64,000 nt of DNA from Sergeia podlipaevii (Eukaryota; Euglenozoa; Kinetoplastea; Trypanosomatida; Trypanosomatidae), in assembly GCA_030849805.1 (NCBI GenBank), contig JASANZ010002250.1, positions 1 to 64,000 on the forward strand, given 5' to 3'. Positions 29,475-39,234 of the stretch are shown here, one piece after another. The notes beneath the pieces were generated by a model, which was not told the DNA's origin, did no database searches, and worked only from the letters and a program-made list of their open reading frames with translations. The first letter of the stretch is position 1. Every line of letters starts with the position of its first letter. The translations under genes were made by a program, and so were the position numbers.

Positions 29475-31799
29475 TCATTTCATCGAAGCCTTCTGAGTCA
29501 CATGATCCAGGTTCTGCTTAAGATCAGCCCCTAGCTTAATGAGACGCACCACAGCCTCCTCTGCGGCGTTCGGTACCCAGTCCGGCGGCTTCTCCTCCCC
29601 AGCCTGTGATGTTGCCGCGGCCGCCTTCTGAGAGTCCTCAAAGCGTGTCTTGGCCTCCTCTAGCGCCACTTGATACCTCCCAACAAGGCACTCCTGTACA
29701 GACTGCGCCGTCGCGGGCACCATCTGTTCCACCGCGCACGCCACCCCCTGTGGGGTACGCAAGACGCCCCAAAGCACAGCGTACACCTGACCAATAACAG
29801 CCGCCTGTTGAAGAAAAAGCAGTTGATGCGAGTCAGAAATGCGCGCGGACGCATCCGAACAGTCTTGCTGCTGCTGCTGACGGCGCTTGAGAGCAACCTC
29901 AGTAGGGGTGAACAGATCAGCAAGGTCAGTGCCGTACGCGTCTGGCAGCACACGAATTGCATCCGCCGCACCCCGCAGAATAGCCTGCAAAGCCGCCACT
30001 GTGTTGGCAGACGTGGCCACCTCATCCCCGGCCTCACCAAGGTGGCTTAGCACAAGCAGAGACTTTGATAGGAGCGTAAAGACAGCCGTCGTGTACGGTG
30101 AGGGGCCTGAGCTAGAGGGTGAGGAGGACGACGACAATGATGGCTTTAAAGTATTGCCACTAGTGGTGACAGAACTCAGCGAATCCAGCTCTGTGTGCAC
30201 GCGCACTGCTGTTGCGAGAGCCATATTACTCACAAGACCGTTAGCCAAGACGTCCGTGACGCCGAGCGCCGCTGGGGTCGGATACACAGCAGAGGCGCCA
30301 GCAGCAGCGGAAGCATCCATGTCATTGCCCTCAGTCATCGATCCCGTGACCTTTGCAAGATCCTTACGAGTGCTCGTCATGTGCTCCATGCTACCCAACA
30401 CAAAAATACGTGTGTCATCCTGCAGCTTGGCAAGCTCCTCCGCACCAGCCTCGCGCACGCCCTCCAACTCCGTCACGAGAAAGAGCGCCGCCTCCAGCAG
30501 GCTCGTCAGTGCAGCCACATAACGACGGTTGGTCGCGTCATTCATCTCAAGAGCGTCTCCACCATCCGTGGCGGAACTCTCCTGATTCACATTTGCCGCT
30601 TCGTATAAAGTGTCAAAGACCAGCGCGAGGTTTGGCGCGTGGCCGCAGATACTATCCAGTGCAAGCCAGCCCTTGTGCAGGGGCGGCAGCAGTGCGACCA
30701 CGGCGGCCTGCTGAAGAGGGGAGGCGTGCTCCAGCAACACGGTACCGTGGCGGCGCGAGGGGAGTGACGCACCATACGCTCCATCATTGCGGCCATCACG
30801 AACGAGCAAGGCGGAGAAGAAGAGCAGCGTGCGCACCGTGGCATCCACTGCAGCGTAGCTCACCTTCTCGTAGTTAAAGGAGATGCTACTCGTGTTCGCG
30901 GGAGCCTCTGCACCAAGTACCGCGGTCAGGGCACCGAGCGCAGCATCCAGCGCGGTGCAACGCACCCGCGTCAGACCCATCACCACCTCATCCTCGTTCA
31001 CCTTCCCTTGTGCAGCCCCCCTGCTGCTCGACTCCTCGCTCTCGCTCAAGAGGGTCGTGATAAAGTCGGACAGTGTCTCCTCCGCTCCAGCTGCTGCTGC
31101 GCGTGCCGCCCCAGTGCCGGAGAGGCAGATCAAGTTGAGCGCAGCGAGTGCGGCCCAGCATTGTCCCTTGGGGCTAAGGCGCGACGCCATAGAGAGCGTA
31201 CCCAGCACCTGCTCGATGGCACCATTCTTCACGAGACGTTCCGCCACTGAAGAACCCACAGACCCGCTTGCACCACCAGCATGAGTACTGTCGTTGGAAA
31301 GCTGGCACATGTTAGCGAGGCAGCGGCAGCAACGCTCGCGCACTTCTGGCGAGTGTGGGTAGGCCGCCATAACTTGAATGACAAGATGCATAGAGCTCTC
31401 CTCTCCCTGGCTAGCTGTAGCAGCAGAAGAGGCGCCATCGTTGTCATTTTCTATCGAAGTCTCCACACGACCTACTTTGCCGCTAGCACCAGTAAAGTCG
31501 AACTGCACGCCGTGCGTCGTCGTCGCGGCAGCACTCAATGAAGCATTGCTCTGGCTGCTGCTACACATACAATATGCAAGCAAGCGCGAGTCATCATCAG
31601 TGGCATCCAGCTGAATAACTTGACCCATAGCCGCTTTGGCGAACTCCTCCCCGCCGGTCTTGTAGTGAGCAACAAGCTCCTCCAGGATGGTGAGAAGAGG
31701 AGCAGTAGGTTGTGTGAGAGGATGACCGTCAGCGTCAAAGAACAATCTACGCGCCTCCGCCAGTGGAAGAGCAAAACGGGGAAACACACGGCGAAACAT
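29475..31799 (-). CDS. Helical (ARM/HEAT-like) protein, possibly mitochondrial
   Basis: Encodes 774 residues starting MFRRVFPRFALPLAEARR. This start is Arg/Phe/Leu-rich with no acidic residue in the first 14 positions, as in mitochondrial presequences. The body is mainly alpha-helical, and several stretches look like armadillo/HEAT-type helices, for example SPEVRERCCRCLANMCQLS and CWAALAALNLICLS. They are separated by Ser/Ala-rich linkers with short Gln runs. No catalytic motif is visible. The C-terminal ~60 residues are charged and helical. I cannot assign a named family. A helical-repeat scaffold in or at the mitochondrion is an inference from the presequence and repeat appearance. Confidence 0.8.
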   Translation of the reverse strand: MFRRVFPRFALPLAEARRLFFDADGHPLTQPTAPLLTILEELVAHYKTGGEEFAKAAMGQVIQLDATDDDSRLLAYCMCSSSQSNASLSAAATTTHGVQFDFTGASGKVGRVETSIENDNDGASSAATASQGEESSMHLVIQVMAAYPHSPEVRERCCRCLANMCQLSNDSTHAGGASGSVGSSVAERLVKNGAIEQVLGTLSMASRLSPKGQCWAALAALNLICLSGTGAARAAAAGAEETLSDFITTLLSESEESSSRGAAQGKVNEDEVVMGLTRVRCTALDAALGALTAVLGAEAPANTSSISFNYEKVSYAAVDATVRTLLFFSALLVRDGRNDGAYGASLPSRRHGTVLLEHASPLQQAAVVALLPPLHKGWLALDSICGHAPNLALVFDTLYEAANVNQESSATDGGDALEMNDATNRRYVAALTSLLEAALFLVTELEGVREAGAEELAKLQDDTRIFVLGSMEHMTSTRKDLAKVTGSMTEGNDMDASAAAGASAVYPTPAALGVTDVLANGLVSNMALATAVRVHTELDSLSSVTTSGNTLKPSLSSSSSPSSSGPSPYTTAVFTLLSKSLLVLSHLGEAGDEVATSANTVAALQAILRGAADAIRVLPDAYGTDLADLFTPTEVALKRRQQQQQDCSDASARISDSHQLLFLQQAAVIGQVYAVLWGVLRTPQGVACAVEQMVPATAQSVQECLVGRYQVALEEAKTRFEDSQKAAAATSQAGEEKPPDWVPNAAEEAVVRLIKLGADLKQNLDHVTQKASMK

Positions 31800-32344
31800 T
31801 GCTTTACTTCTTCCCCCTTTTTCCTTCCCTTTCCTTATCGACTATAACTGACAGGTGAATGTTTTTTTTTTTTTTTTGGGGGGGGGGAGGGGAAAAGAAA
31901 AGAAAATGAAAGAGTGAAGGCAAAAGTGAGGCGCTTTATATGAAACATATGCAACGAGCGAATTCATATTATCCATTTTTATATTTTGCTTATTGGTTCG
32001 CCTCTCTCTTCTTCATTTTTTTTTTTAAGCCATGACGACAACAATAGATAATAATAAGATAACAGTAGCACAACTGAAAGAAGAAAAAATGCGAATATAT
32101 ATATATATTACCCGAGCATTAAACCTCTCTTTACAACAACAACATACAAGATACTTCCAACCTCGAGAAAACGCTAAGCTGGCTCTCCTCACGCTTCAAG
32201 GTAGAGAAGAAAAAAGATTTAAGAAAAAAAAGCAGAAAAGAAAAAGGATGTCTGCTACAAATACAGTCACACACATATACGCACACACATCTAGAGAGAA
32301 ATAATGTCCCTATTTTCCTTTTTTTTTCCTTTAAAAAATATTCT
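31800..32344. other. Intergenic spacer
   Basis: Contains a T17-G10 homopolymer junction on the plus strand (31862-31887) and TA runs near 32094-32108. No gene recognised. Confidence 0.6.
31848..31849 (-). promoter_or_regulatory. Predicted spliced-leader acceptor AG for the helical-repeat gene
   Basis: First minus-strand AG after the C/T-rich tract 31878-31920, 49 bases upstream of the ATG at 31799. Confidence 0.4.
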
Positions 32345-32623
32345 TTAATCTTTCTTGTGAGCGTTAGCCTTCGCACCTGCGGCCTTCCCAAATTTACCAC
32401 TACTGTTGTAGCCGCCAGCGCGGAACTTACGTTGTGCGATCTTGCCAGACTTTGTCTTGAACTTGTCGTATGAAAGCTTTTTGTTGAGGCGCGGATCCTT
32501 TTTGACCGACATGATCTTCATCTTGCGCACCTGATTCCGCGTCTTGCTCTTGACCGTCTTTGGAATAAAAGCCTTCCCTTTCGCCTTGCAGTCGCGGCGA
32601 CGCTGATTGTTACTGCGACCCAT
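32345..32623 (-). CDS. Small, highly basic protein (nucleolar or RNA-binding candidate)
   Basis: Encodes 92 residues starting MGRSNNQRRRDCKAKGKAF. Roughly one third of residues are Lys or Arg and acidic residues are few. The C-terminus is Gly/Ala/Lys-rich (KFRAGGYNSSGKFGKAAG). The gene is a complete ATG-to-TAA frame with coding-like composition, and a clean acceptor is predicted 14 bases upstream (32637-32638). The composition matches ribosomal, ribosome-assembly or other RNA-binding small proteins, but I cannot match it to a specific family and there is no zinc-ligand pattern. Nucleolar localisation is therefore an inference from charge alone. Confidence 0.75.
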   Translation of the reverse strand: MGRSNNQRRRDCKAKGKAFIPKTVKSKTRNQVRKMKIMSVKKDPRLNKKLSYDKFKTKSGKIAQRKFRAGGYNSSGKFGKAAGAKANAHKKD

Positions 32624-33231
32624 GTCTGCAATAACACTATTAGTAACAATATTTAAAAAAAAAAAAACCTGTTGGTAAATATCGTTCTTTCGTGGAAAAA
32701 TAAAATAGATTTAAAAAAAAATGCTTATGAAAATTATGAAATGGACTGTGGTGTGTAGTCAGTGAGAAACAAAAGGAGATGAGGGAAACGCTACTATCGT
32801 TTGCTTGTCTTCCCCTTCTTGTATGAAAAAAAATTGTAGCTGTGATCCCTTAAAAAAAAAAAAGGAAATACGTTAGTTCGCAATAATTGAAAAATAGGAA
32901 ACAGCGGAGAAGAAAGATGGCAATAGCTTTGAGAAAACAAAGAAGTAGTTTTCAGAAAGAAAAATAAGCATGCGATGGACAATATATCAATATATGTGTA
33001 TATGATAGTTATGGTGATCGTTGATGCATTGAAATGTATAAGATACAATATTTAGTTAGTTTCGCAGAGCACGCTCAAGAAATAAAATAGTGAGAAAGCG
33101 TGTGTCCTTTATGCAAAAGAAAAAGAAAGATGCTTCATGTATATCAAAGTGAATAAACAAACACAAGTTCTACATATATACCCTCACCCTGTACAGCCAT
33201 CAACGCGTGCGCGCGCGTGCATTGTCGGTCA
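32624..33231. other. Intergenic spacer
   Basis: AT-rich with A runs near 32655-32667 and 32851-32863 and a GC alternating run (about 33207-33219). No gene recognised. Confidence 0.6.
32637..32638 (-). promoter_or_regulatory. Predicted spliced-leader acceptor AG for the small basic protein gene
   Basis: First minus-strand AG after the T13 tract 32655-32667, giving a very short 5' UTR of 14 bases. Confidence 0.45.
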
Positions 33232-34806
33232 TTAATCACTATCACTATCCGAAGATACGTCGCGGAGTGTCTTCTTCTTGGTGTTAGCGCCATCGCGCCC
33301 GTCAGCCATTATGGGCTTCCCATACCTCTGTCCCCCGCGTCGCTGGTACCTGGGCTTCTTGTCATGATCCTTACAAGAAGGCGACGTCCCGTTGGGCTTC
33401 GGCCTTGTCACTCTCTGCTGCTTCCCATACTCCCTCTCGTCTTCAGACTCTAGCTGCGCATTGCTGTTGTCACTGTTATTGGAATAATTTTTGGACGCAG
33501 AGCGCCATGGACGTACTTCCTTTCGTAGTTGCCTTTGTTGCTTTGTGTCATGCTCAGAGGACGAAGAAGAAGCAGACGCGGAGGGCCTAGAGTTGGTTTC
33601 CGAAGCGCTGCGCGCCGCCGCAGAGGACACAGAAGAAGGCGACCGTGAGCGTTTTCTGTTGATCCCGCGGGACTTGCCACTTCCGGGGGTGCCTGACTTC
33701 TCCTTCGCCCTCTTCCTGATCTCCATCACGCTCTCATCACTACTGCCAGAATCCTCACTAGGCCCCTGTTCATCCTCCTCTCCTTCCTCGTCCTCGTCCG
33801 TGTCCACGATGAACCCAGAGAGGCTTGTGTCATCGTCATCGCTGCCATCAGCGCCAAAGTAGGCATCAATCGCCTCCCTCTCGCTAGACGACGTTGAACT
33901 GCGAAGCTGGCTAGGGCTGGAAGACATGTTCAGCTCCGTCCTACACTCCTTGCATAGCAAAATAGAGTCCGAGTTCTTCCTGGCCCCCTCTGTATTCCCA
34001 CTGGTGCCCTCGGAGGGGTGCGGGCCTCCACAGGCCTCGTGGCGGAAACAACCACAGCTCGCACACTTGAAAAGCTCACCGCTATCCTCCCCACAGCCCT
34101 GGCACACGGTAAATGTAGGCGCAGATGCAATGGCAACAGCAGCAGTGCCACCACCCCCACGCGGTGCAAACAGGAAGCCTTGGCCGTCATTACCGCCGCT
34201 GGCACTATCACTGCGCAGGAATCTGCTAGACACGTTCAAAGAACACCGTGGTGTGGCGCCAGGAGATGGCAAAGCAGCTCCGGAGACATTCTGCGTATCA
34301 GCCAGATCAATCAGCGTCCGCCCCAGCGTGCCCACAGCCTCCGTGAGATACATATAAGTATTGTAATACCACTCGGTGCGCTCTCGTTCTCGATGCCACA
34401 AACGCATGAGTTGAAGTTCTCTTGGGGTTAGCGCGGGTATCCTTGACACCGCAGGCGGTAACAGCGACGATTTCGCATCAGCATAGTCGCTACCATGTGT
34501 CGCAAACAGGTGCATCAGGAGCGCATCAAGGTGGCGTGGTACATTCTGCCTCCACCGTGGCTGTCTCTCATCCTCTGGCGCCTTTGAGTCCTCCTGGTCC
34601 TCCGTGTCATTGCCGAAGCCTGTGTTATCTAGAAGAGAGAAGGCCTGCTCTAGCTTCGGGGCGGCATCTGTCATAAAGGAGTGCAGGTAGGTAGTTACCA
34701 GCGCAGCATCAGGGGCCTCACTCAAGGTCCCATAAAGTGGGTATGCCAACCGGAGTGCGCGCCATTGCTTGTTGGTGATTGTCATTGAGGAGCTAGACTG
34801 ACTCAT
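33232..34806 (-). CDS. PHD zinc-finger protein
   Basis: Encodes 524 residues. Residues ~235-285 form a C4-H-C3 PHD finger: CQGC, then CASC, then H-x2-C in RHEAC, then LCKEC after a longer Gly/Ser/Glu loop. All eight zinc ligands are visible. PHD fingers usually read histone H3 tails, so a nuclear chromatin role follows from the family; the modification read is unknown. The N-terminal ~230 residues are helical with no recognised domain. After the finger come a poly-acidic stretch (DTDEDEEGEEDEQG) and Arg/Ser-rich basic clusters, including NRKRSRSP, that look like nuclear localisation signals. The tail is disordered and charged. Its spliced-leader acceptor is predicted at 34841-34842. Confidence 0.88.
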   Translation of the reverse strand: MSQSSSSMTITNKQWRALRLAYPLYGTLSEAPDAALVTTYLHSFMTDAAPKLEQAFSLLDNTGFGNDTEDQEDSKAPEDERQPRWRQNVPRHLDALLMHLFATHGSDYADAKSSLLPPAVSRIPALTPRELQLMRLWHRERERTEWYYNTYMYLTEAVGTLGRTLIDLADTQNVSGAALPSPGATPRCSLNVSSRFLRSDSASGGNDGQGFLFAPRGGGGTAAVAIASAPTFTVCQGCGEDSGELFKCASCGCFRHEACGGPHPSEGTSGNTEGARKNSDSILLCKECRTELNMSSSPSQLRSSTSSSEREAIDAYFGADGSDDDDTSLSGFIVDTDEDEEGEEDEQGPSEDSGSSDESVMEIRKRAKEKSGTPGSGKSRGINRKRSRSPSSVSSAAARSASETNSRPSASASSSSSEHDTKQQRQLRKEVRPWRSASKNYSNNSDNSNAQLESEDEREYGKQQRVTRPKPNGTSPSCKDHDKKPRYQRRGGQRYGKPIMADGRDGANTKKKTLRDVSSDSDSD

Positions 34807-36471
34807 ACTAGCAGAGTATATGTGTGTCTTTGTATATACACTTAGGGCAAAAAAGAGGGGTTTGTGTAGATATAGATATATATATACTGACAGAAAGTTA
34901 TGGGATAAAGAGACGACTGTACGCGTAGAGTGTGCGATAGAACGTGTCTATTTCTTTCTCTCGCAACTCTTTATTTGTGGTACCTGCCAACGCTGATGAG
35001 CAGCGAGTCTTGAAAATGAAAATAGTGTCCCAAAGAAAGAGAGAGAGAGAAAGGGAAAAAAGGCACCAAGAGAAAAAAAAGAAAATAGAATGAAACGAAA
35101 AATTATAAAATCTTTACAAAAAGCAATAGTGTGTTAAATTCATGCGCACTACAGCGTGTGTCTTGAGCAACAATTCACAAAAAAAAAAAATACAAGATAC
35201 AGATATGTGTTCCTCACCCTCTGCTGTTCATTCAAGCAATTTGGGCATAAATTTTTTTTGTTTCCTTTTTTAATTGTTCTCTCCCCCTCATTCCTTCACT
35301 TGCAGTGAACCCTCCCCCTTTTTGATGTGTGCTCGTTCACATGACATCCGTAGGACAGTGGGATAAACCTCGCTTACACTGACACCACACCACCGAAATA
35401 GAAAAGAGAAATTTGTAACATTAAATATATAAAAAAGATGAAAGGAACAAAAAAAAAGTAAACGATGAAGATAGCACACCTAGTAGATATGACCACCAGA
35501 AGACCCCATTGTGGGGTGTCGTGCCCTCCTCTACGCACGTGTCCCCCGTTGACATAAAGAATGAAAGAAAAGTAGGTAGAGCAAACCATCAATATGCATA
35601 CTTGCGTGTGTGTGCATGTGTGTGTGCGTACGTATATTGTCTTCTTTGATGAACACTGTGCAATCAATAAATGTGTTTCACATTCCTAATGCATCCAACT
35701 ACTATAATAATAATAATAATAATAATCAACGTGATATAAAAACTATTTTTTTTTCTTATCTCTTCCTTCTCTCTGCGCTCTTCCTCCTAACAACCCTTTA
35801 GTATTCATTGTGCAATTATTTCCCTCAAACGCGTTCCTTTATCAGCTTCCTGCCTCATAATGTGACACCCTCTTGGACAATCATGCAGCCCAGATAAATG
35901 CCAGGAAGTAGTCGGAAAATGTTATCAAAACATTCATTCCTGCACGACCCGAGAAAAACGTTGAACATGTGCTGATATCCTCTCACTCATATCTCTTCTT
36001 CACTTCATCACTCACACTCACACACACACACGTTTTCTTCCTTTCTCTTTCTCTTCCCCCTCGCATAGGCAGCCGTAGTACTCTCTTTTACTCAACTACA
36101 CACGCACACACATAAGAAATCCCAATTTTTTTTTTAAAAAAAAATGTAAGCATATAGATATATATATATAACGGTACAAACCCAGTGCGACTACTATAGT
36201 CTCGTCATTCCCTATTTTTCCTGAAGCAGAGAAGCCAAAATAAAAAATAAAAAAAAATGATAATGTGTGTGAAGAAAATAAAAGTGCTCAGATACAGTAC
36301 CCCTCTTCATTTACTAGAAAGAAAAAAAAAAGAAAAAAAGATTAACTCAAAAGAAAAAAGAACCGTGATGAAAAGAAATATGTACGCAAAGAATCACCCA
36401 CTCAAGTAAATCAAGAGGCATTTTTTTAAAAAAAAGAAAGAAAAGAAAGAAAAGAAAAGTTCGCATTGAGC
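34807..36471. other. 1.7-kb intergenic spacer
   Basis: No gene recognised on either strand. Contains an ATA/AAT run near 35704-35727, a TG-rich tract near 35606-35633, and a small GC-rich inverted repeat (ACCCCA-TTG-TGGGGT, about 35503-35517). Confidence 0.55.
34841..34842 (-). promoter_or_regulatory. Predicted spliced-leader acceptor AG for the PHD-finger gene
   Basis: AG directly after the minus-strand pyrimidine tract 34845-34860, 35 bases before the ATG at 34806. Confidence 0.5.
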
Positions 36472-37521
36472 TTACCTTCTCTTCCACACAGTGCAGTGGG
36501 AGAAGCCCAGCTGATAGTGGCGAACATGATCACGAATAAGAAACGCCTCGTCAGATTCTGTCTTGAGTTCAAAATCCTCTGAGAGCGCCTCCTTGATAAC
36601 ATCCTCTGAGCGCTTTCCATCGTGACCGCCCAGCCACTTCTCCTTCGCCGTCGCGTTCTCCCACCAGGAGTAAGGGTCGGCAAGAATAAGAATGCCACCA
36701 CGGTTGAGAAGGCGGCTGAAGCTCTTGAGAAGCCTATCTGGGTCCGGGACGCGATCGATAAGATTAAGGCAGAGAATGCCGTCAAACTTCTCGCCTGCAG
36801 CAGACTGCCAATAGCTAACATCGGGATAGCGAGAGGACTCCGTCACCTCGAGCTTGCCATCCTCCTCGAACATTCGCATCGCATCTCCAGCGTGGAAGAC
36901 CGCGCGTTCAGCAAAGATGTTCTCGGGGATATGCAGCTCGCGCTCTTCAGTGATGTCACCCTGAACCGGGGCTGTGTACCTCACCTTGAGTGCACCACCA
37001 CTCTTCGCGCTTTCCACCACCTCATTCGCAAGGTGAATAAACACTTCGGAGAGATCAATGCCAACGACACCGCCGTCAAAAAACTTTGTCATCTCCAGTG
37101 CAGACGCGCCGGTCGCGCATCCCACATCAAGTCCTCGCAGGTTCTTCTTGTTTCCAGGCAGGTAAATCTTAAACTTCTGCACAACCCTCGTTGGGAAGTC
37201 AAAGGCTTCACTGATAGTGCGCGCGCGGTGCACGTAGCTGTCGCGAGAGGGCGTGTAGTGAAACTCCATGTACTGTCGAGCAGACTCCTCACTGGCATAC
37301 ACGGCATCACTCTGTCCGTAACCTTTCCCGGCTTTACCGCGAGAGCCATGACAAGCTCGACAGAGAAGACAGCCTGCAAAGATGGTAAGTCCTGAGGCGG
37401 TCACAGCTGTGGCGGCGAGTGTAGCAGCAAGTCTCTGTTTAGGAGACCAGTTCGCGGTGAGATCATTGAGTTTGCTCACTATTTGCTCCTTCGCGTTAGT
37501 AACAGCAGTGTTGGAACTCAT
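36472..37521 (-). CDS. Membrane-anchored OvoA C-terminal-like methyltransferase
   Basis: Encodes 349 residues from MSSNTAVTNAKE. Residues ~30-55 form one hydrophobic helix (AATLAATAVTASGLTIFAG), then a Cys-rich turn. The rest is a class I SAM-dependent methyltransferase: LRGLDVGCATGASALEM (~134) is SAM motif I, GIDLSE is the acidic end of strand 2, CLNLIDRVPDPDRLLKSFSR is the post-motif region, and the C-terminus reads FLIRDHVRHYQ ... CTVWKRR. This pattern, in particular NLIDR-x-PDP, DPYSW and the FLIR-x-H ending, is what I associate with the methyltransferase domain at the C-terminus of ovothiol synthase OvoA, which methylates mercaptohistidine. Ovothiol A is known in trypanosomatids. Here the domain is separate and replaces the sulfoxide-synthase part with a membrane anchor. 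The substrate is therefore inferred, not proven. Confidence 0.8.
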   Translation of the reverse strand: MSSNTAVTNAKEQIVSKLNDLTANWSPKQRLAATLAATAVTASGLTIFAGCLLCRACHGSRGKAGKGYGQSDAVYASEESARQYMEFHYTPSRDSYVHRARTISEAFDFPTRVVQKFKIYLPGNKKNLRGLDVGCATGASALEMTKFFDGGVVGIDLSEVFIHLANEVVESAKSGGALKVRYTAPVQGDITEERELHIPENIFAERAVFHAGDAMRMFEEDGKLEVTESSRYPDVSYWQSAAGEKFDGILCLNLIDRVPDPDRLLKSFSRLLNRGGILILADPYSWWENATAKEKWLGGHDGKRSEDVIKEALSEDFELKTESDEAFLIRDHVRHYQLGFSHCTVWKRR

Positions 37522-38683
37522 AATTCACTGCAAGTGTGAGTGTGCGTGTGATGCTGATTGAGGGGGTATCACAGAAACAAAAAGTATATAAAAGATGTGA
37601 ATAGATAAAGAAAGAGAGTGGAAGAAGAATGCTTTCTGGAAGTATTGTGAATATGAAATAGCAATAAAAAAAAAGAAGTGAAAAGTACGCTATGTAAACT
37701 AACCAATATATATATATATTTTAAAAATAAAAAGTGCGTGGCGCTCCTTCTTCTTTCTTTTAAATATCAACGTTAAATCTGCTTTCTCTCTTAATAAAAA
37801 TATTAAAAAAAAAAATGAAATTAAGATGAAAAGACGTAATAGGAAACAGAGTAACAGTTGTAAAAAAAAAAAATGGGGGAAAAAAAAAGAAAAGAAAAAA
37901 AATTGATGTTTAGATAATGGAGTACAAAAGAAAGAAGGAGGGAGGAATCATAATTACCCACAAAGGCACAAATTAAAATACGCACACCTTTTGAAAAGAG
38001 AATAAAAAGGTTCCTAGTAACTCTACACACAGACAGAAAAAAAAAAAGCAGAATTGTAAAAAAAAAAAAAAAAAATGAAACGACAGCTTTCGTGAACATG
38101 TATCACCCTCCTTCTCTCGCTCCGCTTTGCAATTGGCACTTATCCATCAACATGATTTTCTTCTTAAAAGAAAGGGGAAAAAAAAAATATGTCGCTTCAT
38201 AAAATAAACACGTGTGCGTTGCAAAATGGTGGCTCAAAAAAAAAGATCAAGCAGTAAACAAGCTACACAATATGTTCCAGTCGCAACCAATAAAAAACCC
38301 ACATTTGTTGTCGTTGCGGTAGTTGCTTTACAGAGAAAAACATAAAAATCGTGCAGGTAGAAACATAAGCAGCTTTCGAATGAACGTATTTCTTTTTTTT
38401 CGTTTTTTTTTTCTCACCGCACAAAGCATATAACGCTCAGAATCCTTCGCGCTTATGTACAAACACGTGAGCATACGTTAAAATAAATAATAATAATAAT
38501 AATAATAATAATAGGATGGGAAAGTGTCACAAGAGAGAGAGAGAGAGAGAGGAGGAGGAGAAAAAAAAGAACATTAAAACATTTTTAAAAAAAATGGGCT
38601 GAAAACAAGAGAAAAAAAAAACATATATATACATACATATATTCTTTCTACTGTTTTTTTTTCGGTCGAGTATTACCCCGAAA
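37522..38683. other. Intergenic spacer
   Basis: Purine-rich on the plus strand. It holds an ATA run near 38484-38513, a GA run near 38535-38552 and several A runs. No gene recognised. Confidence 0.6.
37554..37555 (-). promoter_or_regulatory. Predicted spliced-leader acceptor AG for the methyltransferase gene
   Basis: First minus-strand AG after the long pyrimidine-rich tract 37560-37630, 33 bases before the ATG at 37521. Confidence 0.5.
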
Positions 38684-39234
38684 TTAAGAAATAAAATGAT
38701 AAAAAGCTTTTGTACTTATCAGGCCAAGTTTGGATCCATATAGATAAAAACCTACGTAAATTTCCTTTGCCTGAGTACCCAGAACAGAAATTAGTCGTTT
38801 TTTAGCATCGGGAGTGCTGCACCGCACCTCCACTGCAATGTCTTCCTCATCACCATCACCACCACCATCGCCATCTTCTTCACCAGAACACGAAGCTGCT
38901 GCATCTGATCCGCAAAGAACCCACTCAACCGCCACAGCGGTTGGGGTCATTGCAGTAATGGAAACCTCAGGACATGTAACCCACTCTGCTACCTGAGCGG
39001 CAGCTGGAGGTGACTCCAGACTTTATCGCGTCCCCCTCTGCAGACGCAGCAGCAGCAGTAGCAACAACAATCGTATCTGCTGCCACAGCAGCGGGCAAAG
39101 GCGGAGGCATAGGAAGCTTCCTTGTCCTTGGAGACGTAGTAGGCAGCTCCAGCAGCAGCTACCGCGGCGGCAGCGGTGGCAACGTCGAGTAAAGCGACTC
39201 CAGGGACGTGACTGCCAGCAGCTAGGCCCGTCAT
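38684..39234 (-). pseudogene. Frameshifted coding-like remnant
   Basis: A GC-richer island whose protein-like signal moves through all three minus-strand frames. Frame one begins MTGLAAGSHVPGVALLDV at 39234 and has an Ala-rich, membrane-like stretch ending in YYVSKDKEASYAS. It then becomes an unlikely Cys run, while a second frame starting MPPPLPAAVAADT becomes protein-like. From about 39030 a third frame continues through AEWVTCPEVSITAM and an acidic Gly/Asp stretch to the stop at 38684. Either this is a decaying gene with at least two indels or the sequence contains errors. I do not recognise the product. The 88-residue frame starting at 38950 would be only the tail of it. Confidence 0.45.

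Noticed and set aside
36622..37395. 257-residue plus-strand open frame opposite the methyltransferase
   Set aside because: It is the antisense shadow of a gene with clear family motifs, lacks recognisable motifs itself and opposes the cluster direction.
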